From the NCBI GenBank assembly GCA_963965975.1, contig OZ014425.1, positions 2,555,501 through 2,619,500 of the forward strand: a DNA stretch of 64,000 bases. The letters are read 5' to 3'. The translations under genes were made by a program, and so were the position numbers. Positions within the stretch are counted from its first letter, which is position 1; each line of letters starts with the position of its first letter. Below, in pieces: positions 12,978 to 26,948 of this stretch. Under the pieces are notes generated by a model that saw only the letters and a list, made by a program, of their open reading frames with translations, ran no database searches and was not told where the DNA came from. This stretch comes from Xestospongia bergquistia. Taxonomy: Eukaryota; Porifera; Demospongiae; Haplosclerida; Petrosiidae.

Positions 12978-13116
12978 TAGCCTCGTACCCAGACTTTTGC
13001 GATAGAAAAGAAACCCTGGTCATTACTGCTTGCGCATTCGCGTAATTAAATCACAATGACACGCAAACAGTAGTTACCAGGCTCTTTTCTATTGCGAAAG
13101 CTTGGCTACAAGGCTA
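12978..13116. mobile_element. Mutator-like MITE, 139 bp
   Basis: The element begins TAGCCTCGTACCCAGACTTT and ends with the inverted form (AAAGCTTGGCTACAAGGCTA). The terminal inverted repeats span about 60 bp each, nearly the whole element. A 9-bp duplication ATTTAGTAC flanks it at 12969-12977 and 13117-13125. Long terminal inverted repeats with a 9-bp target duplication fit Mutator-like elements. Confidence 0.82.
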
Positions 13117-15282
13117 ATTTAGTACAAGCCATTTTACCCCATTGTCTTTACTTTTGTATCAGTATGAGCATGTAATAGTTTGTACTAGAAATCTTAGACA
13201 GCATTACTTCTTTTTAGCAAGCAATGAGTCACGACTTTAATTCTGCAGGGCTTTTTAGCAAGACAGAAGAATGAACTGGATTCCATTCACCTAAGTCATT
13301 TGACAGTGTTCCCTGCAGTAAATCCGAGACACTAATGTTCCTCACTACAGCCCATGGGCAAATAAATAGAGTCAGAGTATCAATACTTCATTTGTGTTAG
13401 TATATCTAGCTTGACATTAAATTCAATGAGCTTGTAAAGGTTTGTACTAGAAATCTTAGACAGCATTACTTGTTTAGTAGCAAATGTCAAGACTGAAGAA
13501 GGAACTGGATTCCATGCACCCAAGTCATTTGCAATCTTCTCTGAAGTAAACGCTACAAAAAAGGGAAAGACAGTAGTAACAAATACGTTCACGTAAACAG
13601 TAGTCCATGTGTGTTAGTTTATGTAGCTTGACTTTGAAATTCAGTCAGATGCACTAAAACTAAGCCTGTCATAAGTCATTTGGAAACATATCTGACTATT
13701 CCTTTCCTCTCTAATATATAGACTTTAGTAACCAGTATATTTAGTACAATGAGTCACCACTTTATTTCTGCAGGGCTGTTTAGCAAGACAGAAGAATGAA
13801 CTGGATTCCATTCAGCCAAATCATTTGTCAGTGTTCTCTGCAGTAAATCCGAGACACTAATGTTCCTTGCTACAGCCCATGGGCAAATAAATTCAGTCAA
13901 GTGTCAATACTTCATGTGCGTTAGTATATCTTGCTTGACTTCAAATTGAATGAGCTTTAGCCCTTAGTTTAGTGCATTTGTAGTATCAGCTTGTAATGGT
14001 TTGTAGTAGAAATCTTAGACAGCATTACTTCGTTAGCAACCAATGAGTGACGACTTTATTTCTGCAGGGCTGTTTAGCAAGACAGAAGAAGGAATTGGAT
14101 TCCATTCTGCCAAGTCAGTTGACAGTGTTCTGCAGTAAATAATGTTCCTTGCTACAGCTCATGGGCAAGTAAATACAGTCAGAGTATCAATACTTCATGT
14201 GTGTTGGTATGACTAGCTTGACTTTAATGAGCTTTAGCCCTTAGTTTAGTGCATTTGTTAAAGCCTGTATTAAGTCATTATAAAACATAATATCTCACCT
14301 TTCCTTGTCTCTATAATATATACACTTTAATAACCAGTATGTTTAGTACAATATAGTAAGTCTGAATAATATTAGTCAAGTGTTTTTAAAAGGCTTTTTA
14401 CCACCATTGTGTCTGCTTTGGTATCAGTATCAGCTTGAAAAGGTTTGTACTAGAAATCTTAGGCAACATTACTACTTTAGCAGCCAACGTTTCAGGACTT
14501 TACTTCTGCAGGGCTGTTTAGCAAGACGGAAGAAGGAACTGCATTCCATTCAACTAAGTCATTTGACAGCTTTCTTGCAGTTCCTTGCTACTGCCCAAGG
14601 GCAAATAAATATGGTCAGAGTAGCAGTACTCCATGTGTGTTAGTATATTCAGTGATCTTTAGCCCCTAGGTTTAGCGCATCTGTTATCTGAACTAAGCCT
14701 GTCATAAGTCATTTGGAAACATATCTGACTAGTCCTTTTCCAGTATATTTAGTACAATGTAGCCCATTTAAACCTATTGTGTCTACTTTTGCATCAGTAT
14801 CAGCTTGTAATGGTTTGTACTAGAAATCATGGACTGCATTACTTCATTTTAGCAATCAATGTGTCAGGACTTTATTTCTGCAGGGCTGTTTAACAAGACA
14901 AAAGAAAGAACTGTATTCCATGCAGCCAAGTGATTTGACAGTCTTGTCTGCAATAAATCTTAGACGATGATGTTATTAGCTAGAACAAAAGAAATTGAGT
15001 CAGATTTAGCCCTTAGTTTTAGTGCATCTTTTATGCAAACTAAGCCTGTAATAAGTCATATGGAAACATATCTGACTTCCTTTTCTCTAATATATAAACT
15101 TCAGTAACCAATATATTTAGTACAATGTAGTCTGAATAATATTTGTCAAATGTTTTATCACTACAAGCCTATTTAGCCCCATTATGTCTACCTTTATTTA
15201 GTACAAGCCCATTTAAACCTATTGTTTCTACTTTTGTATCAGTATCAGCTTGTAATGGTTTGTCACAACTTTATTTCTGCAG

Positions 15283-15389
15283 GGCTATTTACCCTCACTG
15301 TCTCTACATTTGTGTCAGTATCAGCTTGTGCTGTATTATTGGTTGGTTGTTGTATTGTGTATACTTATGAATATGATTATGATGTGTAG
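15283..15389 (+). pseudogene. Membrane-segment exon, copy 4 (array 1)
   Basis: Here the acceptor is CTTTATTTCTGCAG and the exon opens GG CTA TTT, the same acceptor and phase as the soluble exon type. The product LFTLTVSTFVSVSACAVLLV continues GCCIVYTYEYDYDV-stop. It is one residue shorter in the helix than copies 1-3. The shared acceptor context ties the two exon types to one ancestral gene. Confidence 0.45.
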
Positions 15390-15852
15390 ACTTCCTGTCC
15401 CGTAAGTTATCTATGCACTATGTATTATAAAATGTGCATATTGTGGAGATTTTTTTGAGTCTTGAGTATTGTCCTATATCATGTGTTTGTAATGGTTGTA
15501 CTACAAATCATTAGAAATGCATTACTTCATTTTAGCAACTAATGTGTTAGGACTTTACATCTACAGGGCTGTGGAGCAAGACAGAAGAAGGAACTGGATT
15601 CCATTTGGCCAAGTCATTTAACAGTGTTCTGCAGTAAATAACGTTCCTCTCTACAGCCCTAAGGCAAATAAATACAATCAGAATGTCATTACTTCATGTG
15701 CGTTAGTATATCCACCTTGACTTTAAATTGAATGAGCTTTAGCCCTTAGTTTTAGTGCATTTGTAGTATCAGCTTGTAATGGTCTGTACTAGAAATCTTA
15801 CACAGCATTACTTCATTTTAGCAACCAATGAATCACGACTTTATTTCTGCAG

Positions 15853-15962
15853 GGCTGTTTAACAAGACAGAAGAAGGAACTGGATTCCATTCAGCAAAAT
15901 CATTTGACAGTGTTCTCTGCAGTAAATCCGAGACAATAATGTTCCTCGCTACAACCCAAAGG
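15853..15962 (+). pseudogene. Soluble exon type, representative copy
   Basis: Acceptor TTATTTCTGCAG, then GG CTG TTT AAC AAG ACA. The block reads LFNKTEEGTGFHSAKSFDSV and continues LCSKSETIMFLATTQRQ. It is open throughout and matches dozens of other copies in the array. In this copy the expected donor is CAAATAAATA, without GT. No family recognised. Confidence 0.4.
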
Positions 15963-16747
15963 CAAATAAATAGTGTCAATACTTCATGTGCATTAGTATA
16001 TTTACCTTCACTTTAAATTCAATGAGCTTTAGCCCTATCTACCTTGACTTTAAATTCAATGAGCTTTAGCCCTATCTACCTTGACTTTAAATTCAATAAG
16101 CTTTAGTCTTATCTACCTTGACTTTAAATTCAATGAGCTTTAGCCCTTAGTTTAGTGCTTTTGTAGTATCAGCTTGTAATAGTTTGTGCTAGACAGCATT
16201 AATTCCTTTTAGCAAGCAATGAATCATGACTTTATTTAGCAAGACAGAAGAAGGAACTGGATTTAATTCAGCCAAATCATTTGACAGTGTTCTCTGCAAT
16301 AAATGCGAGACAATAATGTTCCTCGGTACAGCCCAAGGGTAAATAAATACAGTCAAGTGTCAATACTTCATGTGCATTAGTATACCTAGCTTGAGTTTAA
16401 ACTATTGTGTCTGCTTTTGTATCAGTATCAGCAATGAGCTTTAGCCCTATCTACCTTGACTTTAAATTCAATGAGCTTTAGCCTTATCTACCTTGACTTA
16501 AAAATTCAATGAGCTTTAGCCCTTAGTTTAGTGCTTTTGTAGTATCAACTTGTATTAGTTTGCGCTAGACAGCATTACTTCGTTTTAGCAAGCAATGAAT
16601 CATGACTTTATTTAGAAAGACAGAAGAAGGAACTGGATTTCATTCAACCAAATCATTCGACAGTGTTCTCTGCAGTAAATCCGAGACAATGATGTTCCTC
16701 ACTACAGCCTAAGGGTAAATAAAATTGGACGAGTGTTTTTATTTATT

Positions 16748-16890
16748 TAGCCTCGTACCCAGACTTTTGCGATAGAAAAGAAACCCTGGTCATTACTGCT
16801 TGTGCTTTCGCGTAATTATTGACATCACATTGACACGCAAACAGTAGTTACCAGGCTCTTTTCTATTGCGAAAGCTTGTCTACAAGGCTA
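16748..16890. mobile_element. Mutator-like MITE, 143 bp, same site
   Basis: Near-copy of the element at 12978 in the homologous place of another array unit, with a worn left flank (ATTTAT instead of ATTTAGTAC). It most likely arose by duplication of an array unit already carrying the insertion, not by a new transposition. Confidence 0.75.
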
Positions 16891-19049
16891 ATTTTGTACA
16901 AGCCTTTTTACCTCCATTGTCTTTATTTTTGTATCAGTATGAACTTGTAATAGTTTGTACTAGAAATCTTAGACAGCATTACTTCCTTTTAGCAAGCAAC
17001 GATTATTCTGCAGGGCTTTTTAGAAGAAGGAACTGTATTCCATGCAGGGAAGTCATTTGACAGTAAATCCGAGACAATGATGTTCCTCGGTACAGCCCAA
17101 GGGTAAATAAATAAATACAGTCAAGTGTCAATACTTCATGTGCGTTAGTATATCTAGCTTGACTTTAAACTTATTGTGTCTACTTTTGTATCAGTATCAG
17201 CTTGTAATGGTTTCTACTAGAAATCTTAGACTGCATTGGTTTATTTCATTTTAGCAATCAATGTGTCAGGACTTTACTTCAGCAGGGCTGTGGAGCAAGA
17301 CTGAAGAAGGAACTGTATTCCATGCAGGGAAGTCATTTGACAGTGTTCTCTGCAGTAAATCCAAGACACTAATTTTTCTTGCTACAGCCCATGGGCCAAT
17401 AAATACAGTCAGAGTATCAATACTTCGTTTGTGTTAGTATATCTAGCTTGACTTTAAATTCAATGAGCTTTAGCCCTTAGTTTTAGTGCATTTGTTATCT
17501 CTAACTAAGCCTGTAATAAGTCATTTTAAAACATATATCTCACCTTTCCTTGTCTGTGTAATATATACACTTTAATAACCAGTATATTTAGTACAATGTA
17601 GCAAGTCTGAATAATATTAGTCAAGTGTTTTTAAAAGGCTTTTTACCCCCATTGTGTCTGCTTTTGTATCAGTATCAGCTTGTAAAGGTTTGTACTAGAA
17701 ATCTTAGACAGCATTACTTTGTTTTAGCAACCAAAGATTCATGACTTTATTTCTACAGGGCTTTTAGCAAGATTGAAGAAGGAACCAGATTCCATTCAGC
17801 CAAATCATTTGACAGTGTTCTCTGTAGTAAATCCAAGACAATAATGTTCCTCGCTATAGCCCAAGGGCAAGGAAATACAGTCAAGTGTGTTAGTATATAT
17901 AGCTTGAGTTTAAATTTAATGAGCTTTAGCCTTTAGTTTATAGCATTTGTAGTATCACGTTGTAATAGTTTGTTCTAGAAATCTTAGACAGTATTACTTT
18001 GTTTTAGCAACCAATGAGTCATGACTTTATTTCTGCAGGGTTGTTTAGCAAGAGAGAAGAAGAAACTGGATTCCATTCAGCCAAAACATTTTACGGTGTT
18101 CTCTGCAGTAAATCCAAGACAATAATGTTTTTCACTATACCCTAAGGGCAAGTAAATACTGCTTGACTTTAAATAAATGAGCTTTAGCCCTTAGTTTAGT
18201 GCATCATTACTTCGTTTTAGCAACCAAAGATTCATAACATTATTTCTACAGGGCTGTTTAGCAAGATAGAAGAAGAAACCAGATTCCATTCAGCCAAATC
18301 ATTTGACAGTGTTCTCTGCAATAAATCCAAGACAATGTTCCTTGCTCTAGCCCAAGGACAAGTAAATACAGTCAAGTGTGTTAGTATATGTAGATTGACT
18401 TTAAATTCAATGAGCTTTAGCCCTTAGTTTATTGCATTTGTAGTATCACGTTGTAATAGTTTGTGCTAAAAATCTTAGACAGTATTACTTCGTTTTAGCA
18501 ACCAATGAGTCATAACTTTATTTCTGCAGGGTTGTTTAGCAAGACAGAAGAAGGAACTGGATTCCATTCAGCCAAGTCATTTGACAGTGTTCTCTGCAGT
18601 AAATCCGAGACACTAATGTTCCTTGCTACAGCCTGTGGGCAAATAAATATAGTCAGTGTATCAATACTTCATTTGTGTTAGTATATCTACCTTGACTTTA
18701 AATTCAATGAGCTTTAGCCCTTTGTTTTAGTGCAGTTGTTATCTTAACTAAGCCTGTAATAAGTCATTTTAAAACAATATGTCACCTTTTCTTGTCTCTG
18801 TAATATATACACTTTAATAACCGGTATATTTAGTACAATGTAGCAAGTCTGAATAATACTAGTCAAGTGTTTTTAAAAGGAACTAGATTCCATTCAGCCA
18901 AATCATTTGACATTCTTCTCTGCAGTAAATCCAAGACAATAATGTTCCTCGCTATAGCCCATGGGCAAGTAAATGCAGTCAAGTGTGTTAGTGTATATAG
19001 CTTGAGTTTAAATTCAATGAGCTTAGCCCTTAGTTTAGTGCATTTCTAG

Positions 19050-20100
19050 TATCACGTTGTAATAATTTGTGCTAGAAATCTTAGACAGTATTACTTTGTT
19101 TTAGCAAGCAATGATTCATGACTTTATTTCTGCAGGGTTGTTTAGCAAGACAGAAGATGGAACAGGATTCCATTCAGCCAAGTCATTTGACAGAGTTCTC
19201 TGCAGTAAATCCAAGACACTAATGTTCCTCGCTACAGCCCATGGGCAAATAAATACAGTCAGTGTATCAATACTTCATTTGTGTTAGTATATCTAGCTTG
19301 ACTTTAAATTCAATGAGCTTTAGCCCTTAGTTTAGTGCATTTGTTATCTTAACTAAGCCTGTAATAAGTCATTTTAAAACATATGTCACGTTTCCTTGTC
19401 TCTGTAATATATACACTTTAATAACCAGTATAAAAGGGTTTTTACCCCCATTGTGTCTTCTTTTGTAACAGTATCAGCTTGTAAAAGTTTGTACTAGAAA
19501 TCTTATACAGCATTACTTCTTCAGTAGCAACCAATGAGTCACGACTTTGTTTCTACAGGGCTGTTTAGCAAGACAGAATAAGGAACTGGATTCCATTCAG
19601 CCAAAACATTTGACTGTGTTCCCTGCAGTAAATCCAAGACAATAATGTTTCTCGCTATAGCCTAAGGGCAAGTAAATACAGTGAAGTGTATTAGTATATA
19701 TAGCTTGACTTTAAATAAATGAGCTTTAGCCCTTAGTTTAGTGCATCGTTACTTTGTTTTAGCAACTAAAGATTCATGACTTTATTTCTACAGGGCTGTT
19801 TAGCAAGATAGAAGAAGGAACCAGATTCCATTCAGCCAAATCATTTGACAGTGTTCTCTGCAGTAAATCCAAGACAATAATGTTCCTCGCTATAACGCAA
19901 GGGCAAGTAAATACAGTGAAGGGTGTTAATATATATAGCTTGAGTTTAAATTCAATGAATTTTAGCCCTAAGTTTAGTGGATTTGTAGTATCAGCTTGCA
20001 ATGGTTTGTACTAGAAATGTTAGACAGCATAACTTCATTTTGGCACCCAATCATTCACTGTTTTATTTCTAAAGGGCTGTTTAGCAAGACAGAAGAAGGA
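19050..20100. repeat. About 1-kb segmental duplication, copy A (partner 22090-23100)
   Basis: This block recurs about 3042 bp downstream with few differences, including distinctive variants such as TTTTGGCACCCAATCATTCA and the antisense open frame beginning MQADTTNPLNLGLKFIEF in both (ending at 20001 and 23043). Confidence 0.8.
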
Positions 20101-20835
20101 ACCAGATGCATTCAGCCAAATCATTTGACAGTGTTCTCTGCAGTAAATCCAAGACAATAATGTCCCTCGCTATAGCCAATGGGCAAGTAAATACAGTCAA
20201 GTGTGTTAGTATATATAGCTTGAGTTTAAATTCAATGAGCTTTAGCCCTTTGTTTAGTGCATTTGTAGTATTCCGTTGTAATATTTTGTGGCAGAAATCT
20301 TAGACAGTATTACTTCATTTTACAAACCATGCAGTCATGACTTTATTTCTGCAGGGTTGTTTAGCAAGACAGAAGAAGGAACTGGATTCCATTCAGCCAG
20401 GTCATTTTACAGTGTTCTCTGCTGTAAATCCAAGACAATAATGTTCCTCGCTATAGCCTAAGGGCAAGTAAATACAGTGAAGTGTGTTAGTATATATAGC
20501 TTGACTTTAAATTCAAGGAGCTTTAGCCCTTAGTTTAGTTCATCGTTACTTCGTTTTAGCAGCCAAAGATTCATGACTTTATTTCACAGGGCTGTTTAGC
20601 AAAATAGAAGAAGGAACCAGATTCCATTAAGCCAAATCACTTGGCAGTGTTCTCTGCAGTAAATCCAAAACAATAATGTTACTCGCTATAGCCCAAGGGC
20701 AAGTAAATACAGTGAAGTGTGTTAGTATGTATAGCTTGACTTTAAATTCAATGAGCTTTACTAATGAAGGTGCTAAAACTGTGATATTTGTGAGTGACAC
20801 AGCAATAATTATCATTAAATATTCTTTATTATTAG

Positions 20836-20916
20836 GTGGGTTCTGATATACCTGGTATTTCAGTTGAGATCGTAGAGGAGGCATTTCAATTACTGGAAGA
20901 GCAAAAGCAGATGTAA
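20836..20916 (+). pseudogene. Terminal-exon-like block, copy 1
   Basis: After the acceptor-like TTCTTTATTATTAG, the frame GTG GGT TCT GAT encodes VGSDIPGISVEIVEEAFQLL and then EEQKQM-stop. A second frame across the same bases encodes GISITGRAKADVILVPAVAG and continues GYYTVGAS. Neither is assigned to a family. The block is present four times in array 1 and cut short in a fifth place (30559). Confidence 0.4.
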
Positions 20917-21555
20917 TTCTTGTACCAGCTGTTGCCGGAGGATATTATACAGTTGGAGCCTCGCTATAGCCCAAGGGCAAGTAAATACAGTCAAGGGTGT
21001 TAGTATATATAGGTTGACTTTAAATTTAATGAGCTTTAGCCCTTAGTTTAGTGCATTTGTTATCTTAACTAAGCCTGTAATAAGTCATTTTAAAACATAT
21101 ATGTCACCTACCCTTGTCTCTGTAATATATACACTTTAATAACCAGTATATTTAGTACAATGTAGCAAGTATGAATAATTTTTTAAAAGATTTTTACCCC
21201 CATCGTGTCTTCTTTGGTATTAGTATCAGCTGTAAATATTTGTACAAGAAATCTTAAACAGCATTACTTTGTTTTAGCAACGAATCATTCACAACTTTAT
21301 TTCCACAGGGCTGTTTAGCAAAACAGAAGAAGGAACTAGATTCCATTCAGCCAAATCATTTGACAGTGTTCTCTGCAGTAAATCCAAAACAATAATGTTA
21401 CTCGCTATAGCCCAAGGGCAAGTAAATACAGTGAAGTGTGTTAGTATGTATAGCTTGACTTTAAATTCAATGAGCTTTACTAAATGAAGGTGCTAAAACT
21501 GTGATATTTGTGAGTGAGACAGCAATAATTATCATTAAATATTCTTTATTATTAG

Positions 21556-21636
21556 GTGGGTTCTGATATACCTGGTATTTCAGTTGAGATCGTAGTGGAG
21601 GCATTTCAATTATTGGAAGAGCAAAAGCAGATGTAA
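21556..21636 (+). pseudogene. Terminal-exon-like block, copy 2
   Basis: Same block with GTAGTGGAG for GTAGAGGAG (E to V). The frame is otherwise unchanged up to the TAA at 21634-21636. Confidence 0.4.
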
Positions 21637-22089
21637 TTCTTGTACCAGCTTTGCTGAAGGATATTATACAGTTGGAGCCTCATATAAGACTAAAGATAAC
21701 ATCAGTAAGCTTGTCACGATGTGTACTAGAAATCTTAGCGTTTTCGCAACCAATGAGTACGACTTTATTTCTGCAGGGCTTTTAACCCCCATTGTGTCTT
21801 GTTTGGTATCAGTATCAGCTTGTAAAGGTTTGTACTAGAAATCCTAGACAGCATTACTTCGTTTTAGCAACCAATCATTCACAACTTCATTTCTACAGGT
21901 CTGTTTACCAAAACAGAAGAAGGAACTAGTTTCCATTCAGCCAAATCATTTGACAGTGTTCTCTGCAGTAAATCCAAGACAATAATGTTCCTTGCTATAG
22001 CCCATGGGGAAGTAAATGCAGTGAAGTGTGTTAGTATATATAGCTTGAGTTTAAATTCAATGAGCTTTAGCCCTTAGTTTAGTGCATTT

Positions 22090-23100
22090 CTAGTATCACG
22101 TTGTAATAATTTGTGCTAGAAATCTTAGACAGTATTACTTTGTTTTAGCAAGCAATGATTCATGACTTTATTTCTGCAGGGTTGTTTAGCAAGACAGAAG
22201 AAGGAACAGGATTCCATTCAGCCAAGTCATTTGACAGTGTTCTCTGCAGTAAATCCAAGACACTAATGTTCCTCGCTACAGCCCATGGGCAAATAAATAC
22301 AGTCAGTGTATCAATATATTCAATTGTGTTAGTATATCTAGCTTGACTTTAAATTCAATGAGCTTTAGCCCTTAGTTTAGTGCATTTGTTATCTTAACTA
22401 AGCCTGTAATAAGTCATTTTAAAACATATGTCACATTTCCTTGTCTCTGTAATATATACACTTTAATAACCAGTATAAAAGGGTTTTTATCCCCATTGTG
22501 TCTTCTTTCGTAACAGTATCAGCTTGTAAAGGTTTGTACTAGAAATCTTATACAGCATTACTTCTTCAGTAGCAACCAATGAGTCACGACTTTGTTTCTA
22601 CAGGGCTGTTTAGCAAGACAGAAGAAGGAACTGGATTCCAATCAGCCAAAACATTTGACTGTGTTCCCTGCAGTAAATCCAAGACTAATGTTTCTCGCTA
22701 TAGCCTAAGGGCAAGTAAATACAGTGAAGTGTATTAGTATATATAGCTTGACTTTAAATAAATGAGCTTTAGCCCTTAGTTTAGTGCATCGTTACTTTGT
22801 TTTAGCAACTAAAGATTCATGACTTATTTCTACAGGGCTGTTTAGCAAGATAGAAGAAGGAACCAGATTCCATTCAGCCAAATCATTTGACAGTGTTCTC
22901 TGCAGTAAATCCAAGACAATAATGTTCCTCGCTATAACGCAAGGGCAAGTAAATACAGTGAAGAGTGTTAGTATATATAGCTTGAGTTTAAATTCAATGA
23001 ATTTTAGCCCTAAGTTTAGTGGATTTGTAGTATCAGCTTGCAATGGTTTGTACTAGAAATGTTAGACAGCATAACTTCATTTTGGCACCCAATCATTCAC
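22090..23100. repeat. About 1-kb segmental duplication, copy B
   Basis: Partner of 19050-20100. Shared unusual variants show that it is a later duplication of several array units together. Confidence 0.8.
22180..22291 (+). pseudogene. Soluble exon type, representative copy
   Basis: Acceptor TTATTTCTGCAG, then GG TTG TTT AGC. The block LFSKTEEGTGFHSAKSFDSV continues LCSKSKTLMFLATAHGQ. Recurring differences between copies include E/K in KS(E/K)T, T/I in LA(T/I)A and Q/H before GQ. This looks like neutral drift among copies, though selection cannot be tested by eye. Confidence 0.4.
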
Positions 23101-24957
23101 TGTTTTATTTCTACAGGGCAAGACAGAAGAAGAAACCAGATGCATTCAACCAAATCATTTGACAGTGTTCTCTGCAGTAAATCCAAGACAATAATGTCCC
23201 TCGCTATAGCCCATGGGCAAGTAAATACAGTCAAGTGTGTTAGTATATATAGCTTGAGTTTAAATTCAATGAGCTTTAGCCCTTTGTTTAGTGCATTTGT
23301 AGTATTACAGTATTACTTCATTTTACAAACCATGGAGTCATGACTTTATTTCTGCAGGGTTGTTTAGCAAGACAGAAGAAGGAACTGGATTCCATTCAGC
23401 CAGGTCATTTTACAGTGTTCTCTGCTGTAAATCTAAGACAATAATGTTCCTCGCTATAGCCCAAGGGCAAGTAAATACAGTCAAGTGTGTTAGTGCATCG
23501 TTACTTCGTTTTAGCAACCAAAGATTCATGACTTTATTTTTACAGGGCTGTTTAGCAAGATAGAAGAAGAAACCAGATTCCATTTAGCCAAATCATTTGA
23601 CAGTGTTCTCTGCAGTAAATCCAAGACAATAATGTTCCTCGCTATAGCCTAAGGGCAAGTAAATACAGTGAAGTGTGTTAGTATATATAGCTTGACTTTA
23701 AATTCAAGGAGCTTTAGCCCTTAGTTTATTGCATTTGTAGTGTCACGTTGTAATAGTTTGTGCTAGAAACCTTAGACAGTATTACTTTGTTTTAGCAACC
23801 AATGAGTCATAACTTTATTTCTGCAGGGTTGTTTAGCAAGAGAGAAGAAGGAACTGGATTCCATTAAGCCAAAACATTTGACGGTGTTCTCCGCAGTAAA
23901 TCCAAGACAATAATGTTTCTCGCTATAGCCAAAGGGCAAGTAAGTACTGTGAAGTGTATTAGTATATATAGCTTGACTTTAAATAAATGAGCTTTAGCCC
24001 TTAGTTTAGTGCATTGTTACTTTGTTTTAGCCAAAGGGCAAGTAAATACAGTGCTTGACTGTAAACTCAATGAGCTTTAGTCCTTAGTTTAGTCCATTTG
24101 TAGTATGAACTTGTAATATTTTGTACTAAAAATCTTAGATAGGATTACTTCGTTTTAGCAACCAATCATTCACGACTTTATATTTACAGGGCTGTTTAGC
24201 AAGACAGAAGTAGGAACCACATTCCATTCAGCCAAATCATTTGACAGTGTTCTCTGCAGTAAATCCAAGACAATAATGTTCCTCGCTATAGCCCAAGGGC
24301 AAGTAAATACAGTCAAGTGTGTTAGTGTATATAGCTTGAGTTTAAATTCAATGAGCTTTAGCCCTTTGTTTAGTGCATTTGTAGTATCAGCTTGTAATGG
24401 TTTGTACTGGAAATGTTAGACAGCATTACTTCATTTTAGCATCCAATCATTCACGACTTTATTTCTACAGGACTGTTTAGCAAGACAGAAGAAGGAACCA
24501 GATTCCATTCAGCCAAGTCATTTGACAGTGTTCTCTGCAGTAAATCCAAGACAATAATCTTCCTCGCTATAGCCCAAGGGCAAGTAAATACAGTAAAGTG
24601 TGTTAGTATATATAGCTTGACTTTAAATTCAATGAGCTTTAGCCCTTTGTTTAGTTCATCGTTACTTCGTTTTAGCAGCCAAAGATTCATGACTTTATTT
24701 CTACAGGGCTGTTTAGCAAAATAGAAGAAGAAACCAGATTCCATTCAGCCAAATCATTTGACAGTGTTCTCTGCAGTAAATCCAAGACAATAATGTTACT
24801 CGCTATAGCCCAAGGGCAAGTAAATACAGTGAAGTGTGTTAGTATGTATAGCTTGACTTTAAATTCAATGAGCTTTACTAAATGAAGGTGCTAAAACTGT
24901 GATATTTGTGAGTGACACAGCAATAATTATCATTAAATATTTTATCTTTATTATTAG

Positions 24958-25038
24958 GTGGGTTCTGAGATACCTGGTATTTCAGTTGAGATCGTAGAGG
25001 AGGCATTTCAATTACTGGAAGAGCAAAAGCAGATGTAA
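24958..25038 (+). pseudogene. Terminal-exon-like block, copy 3
   Basis: Same block, 4122 bp after copy 1, within a larger duplicated segment (20560-21060 matches 24660-25170). GAGATACCT replaces GATATACCT (D to E). Confidence 0.4.
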
Positions 25039-26948
25039 TTCTTGTACCAGCTGTTGCCGGAGGATATTATACAGTTGGAGCCTCGCTATAGCCCAAGGGC
25101 AAGTAAATACAGTCAAGGGTGTTAGTATATATAGGTTGACTTTAAATTTAATGAGCTTTAGCCCTTAGTTTAGTGCATTTGTTATCTTAACTAAGCCTGT
25201 AATAAGTCATTTTAAAACATATATGTCACCTATCCTTGTCTCTGTAATATATACACTTTAATAACCAGTATATTTAGTACAATGTAGCAAGTATGAATAA
25301 TATTAGTCAAGTGTTTTTAAAAGATTTTTACCCCCATCGTGTCTTCTTTGGTATTAGTATCAGCTTGTAAATGTTTGTACAAGAAATCTTAAACAGCATT
25401 ACTTTATTTTAGCAACGAATCATTCACAACTTTATTTCCACAGGGCTGTTTAGCAAAACAGAAGAAGGAACTAGATTCCATTCAGCCAAGTCACTTGACA
25501 GTGTTCTCTGCAGTAAATCCAAGAGAATAATGTTCCTTGCTATAGCCCAAGGGCAAGTAAATACAGTCAAGTGTGTTAGTATATATAGCTTGACTTTAAA
25601 TTCAAATTCAATGAGCTTTAGCCCTTAGTTCAGCGCATCGTTACTTCGTTTTAGCAACCAAAGATTCATGACTTTCTTTCTACAGGGCTGTTTAGCAAGA
25701 TATAAGAAGGAACCAGATTCCATCCAGCCAAATCATTTGACAGTGTTCTCTGCAGTAAATCCGAGACACTAATGTTCCACGCTACAGCCCATTAGGAAAT
25801 AAATACAGTCAGTGTATCAATATTTCATTTGTGTTAGTATATCTAGCTTGACTTTAAATTCAATGAGCTTTAGTCCTTAGTTTTAGTGCATTTGTTATCT
25901 TAACTAAGCCTGTAATAAGTCATTTTAAAACATATGTCACGTTTCCTTGTCTCTGTAATATATACACTTTAATAACCAGTATAAAAGGCTTTTTACCCCC
26001 ATTGTGTCTTCTTTGGTTTCAGTATCAGCTTGTAAAGGTTTGTACTAGAAATCTTAGACAGCATTACTTCTTTAGTAGCAAATGGATCAGGACATTACTT
26101 CTGCAGGGCTGTTTAGCAAGACAGAAGAAGGAACTGGATTCCATGCAGCCAGGTCATTTGACTGTCTCCTGTGTAGTAAACGCTACAACGAAAGGGAAAG
26201 ACAGTAGTAACAAATACGTTCACGTAAGTAGTACTCCATGTGAGTTAGTATATGTAGCTTAATTTCAAATTCAGTCAGACACACAAAAACTAACCCTGTC
26301 ATTTGAAAACATATCTGACTGTTTCTTTTTTCTCTAATATATACTTTAGTAACCAGTATATTTAGTGCAATGTAGGAAATCTGAATAATATTAGTAAAGT
26401 GTATTTGAAAGGCTTTTTACTCCCATTGTGTCATTGTTCCATTGTGCATTAGTATATCTAGCTTGACTTTAAATTCAATGAGCTTTAGCCCTTAGTTTTA
26501 GTGCATTTGTTATCTTAACTAAACCTGTAATATGTCATTTTATAATGTAATATCGCACCTATAACCAGTATATTTAGTACAATATAGGAAGTCTGAATAA
26601 TATTAATCAAGTGTTTTTAAAAGGCTTTTTTTCCCCCATTGTGACTGCTTTGGTATCAGTATCAGCTTGAAAAGGTTTGTACTAGAAATGGAAAGATAGT
26701 AGTAACAAATACAGTCAGAGAAGCAGTACTCCATGTGCTGTAGTATATGTAGCATGACTTTTAAATTCAGTGAGCTTTAGTCCTTAGTTTTAGTGCATTT
26801 GTTATCTTAACTAAGCCTATTGTAAGTCTTTTTGAAATATAATATCTCACTAGTCCTTTTCTCTGTAATATAAAGACTTTAGTAACCAATATATTTTGTA
26901 CAATGTAGCAAGTCTCAATAAAATTAGTCGAATGTTTTTATTTAGTAC

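Noticed and set aside
24451-24744. Antisense open frames of 75-97 codons across array-1 units
   Set aside because: They are the reverse of the soluble exon block, end at different places in different copies, and lack splice or start signals as good as those on the plus strand. The strand choice is not fully settled.
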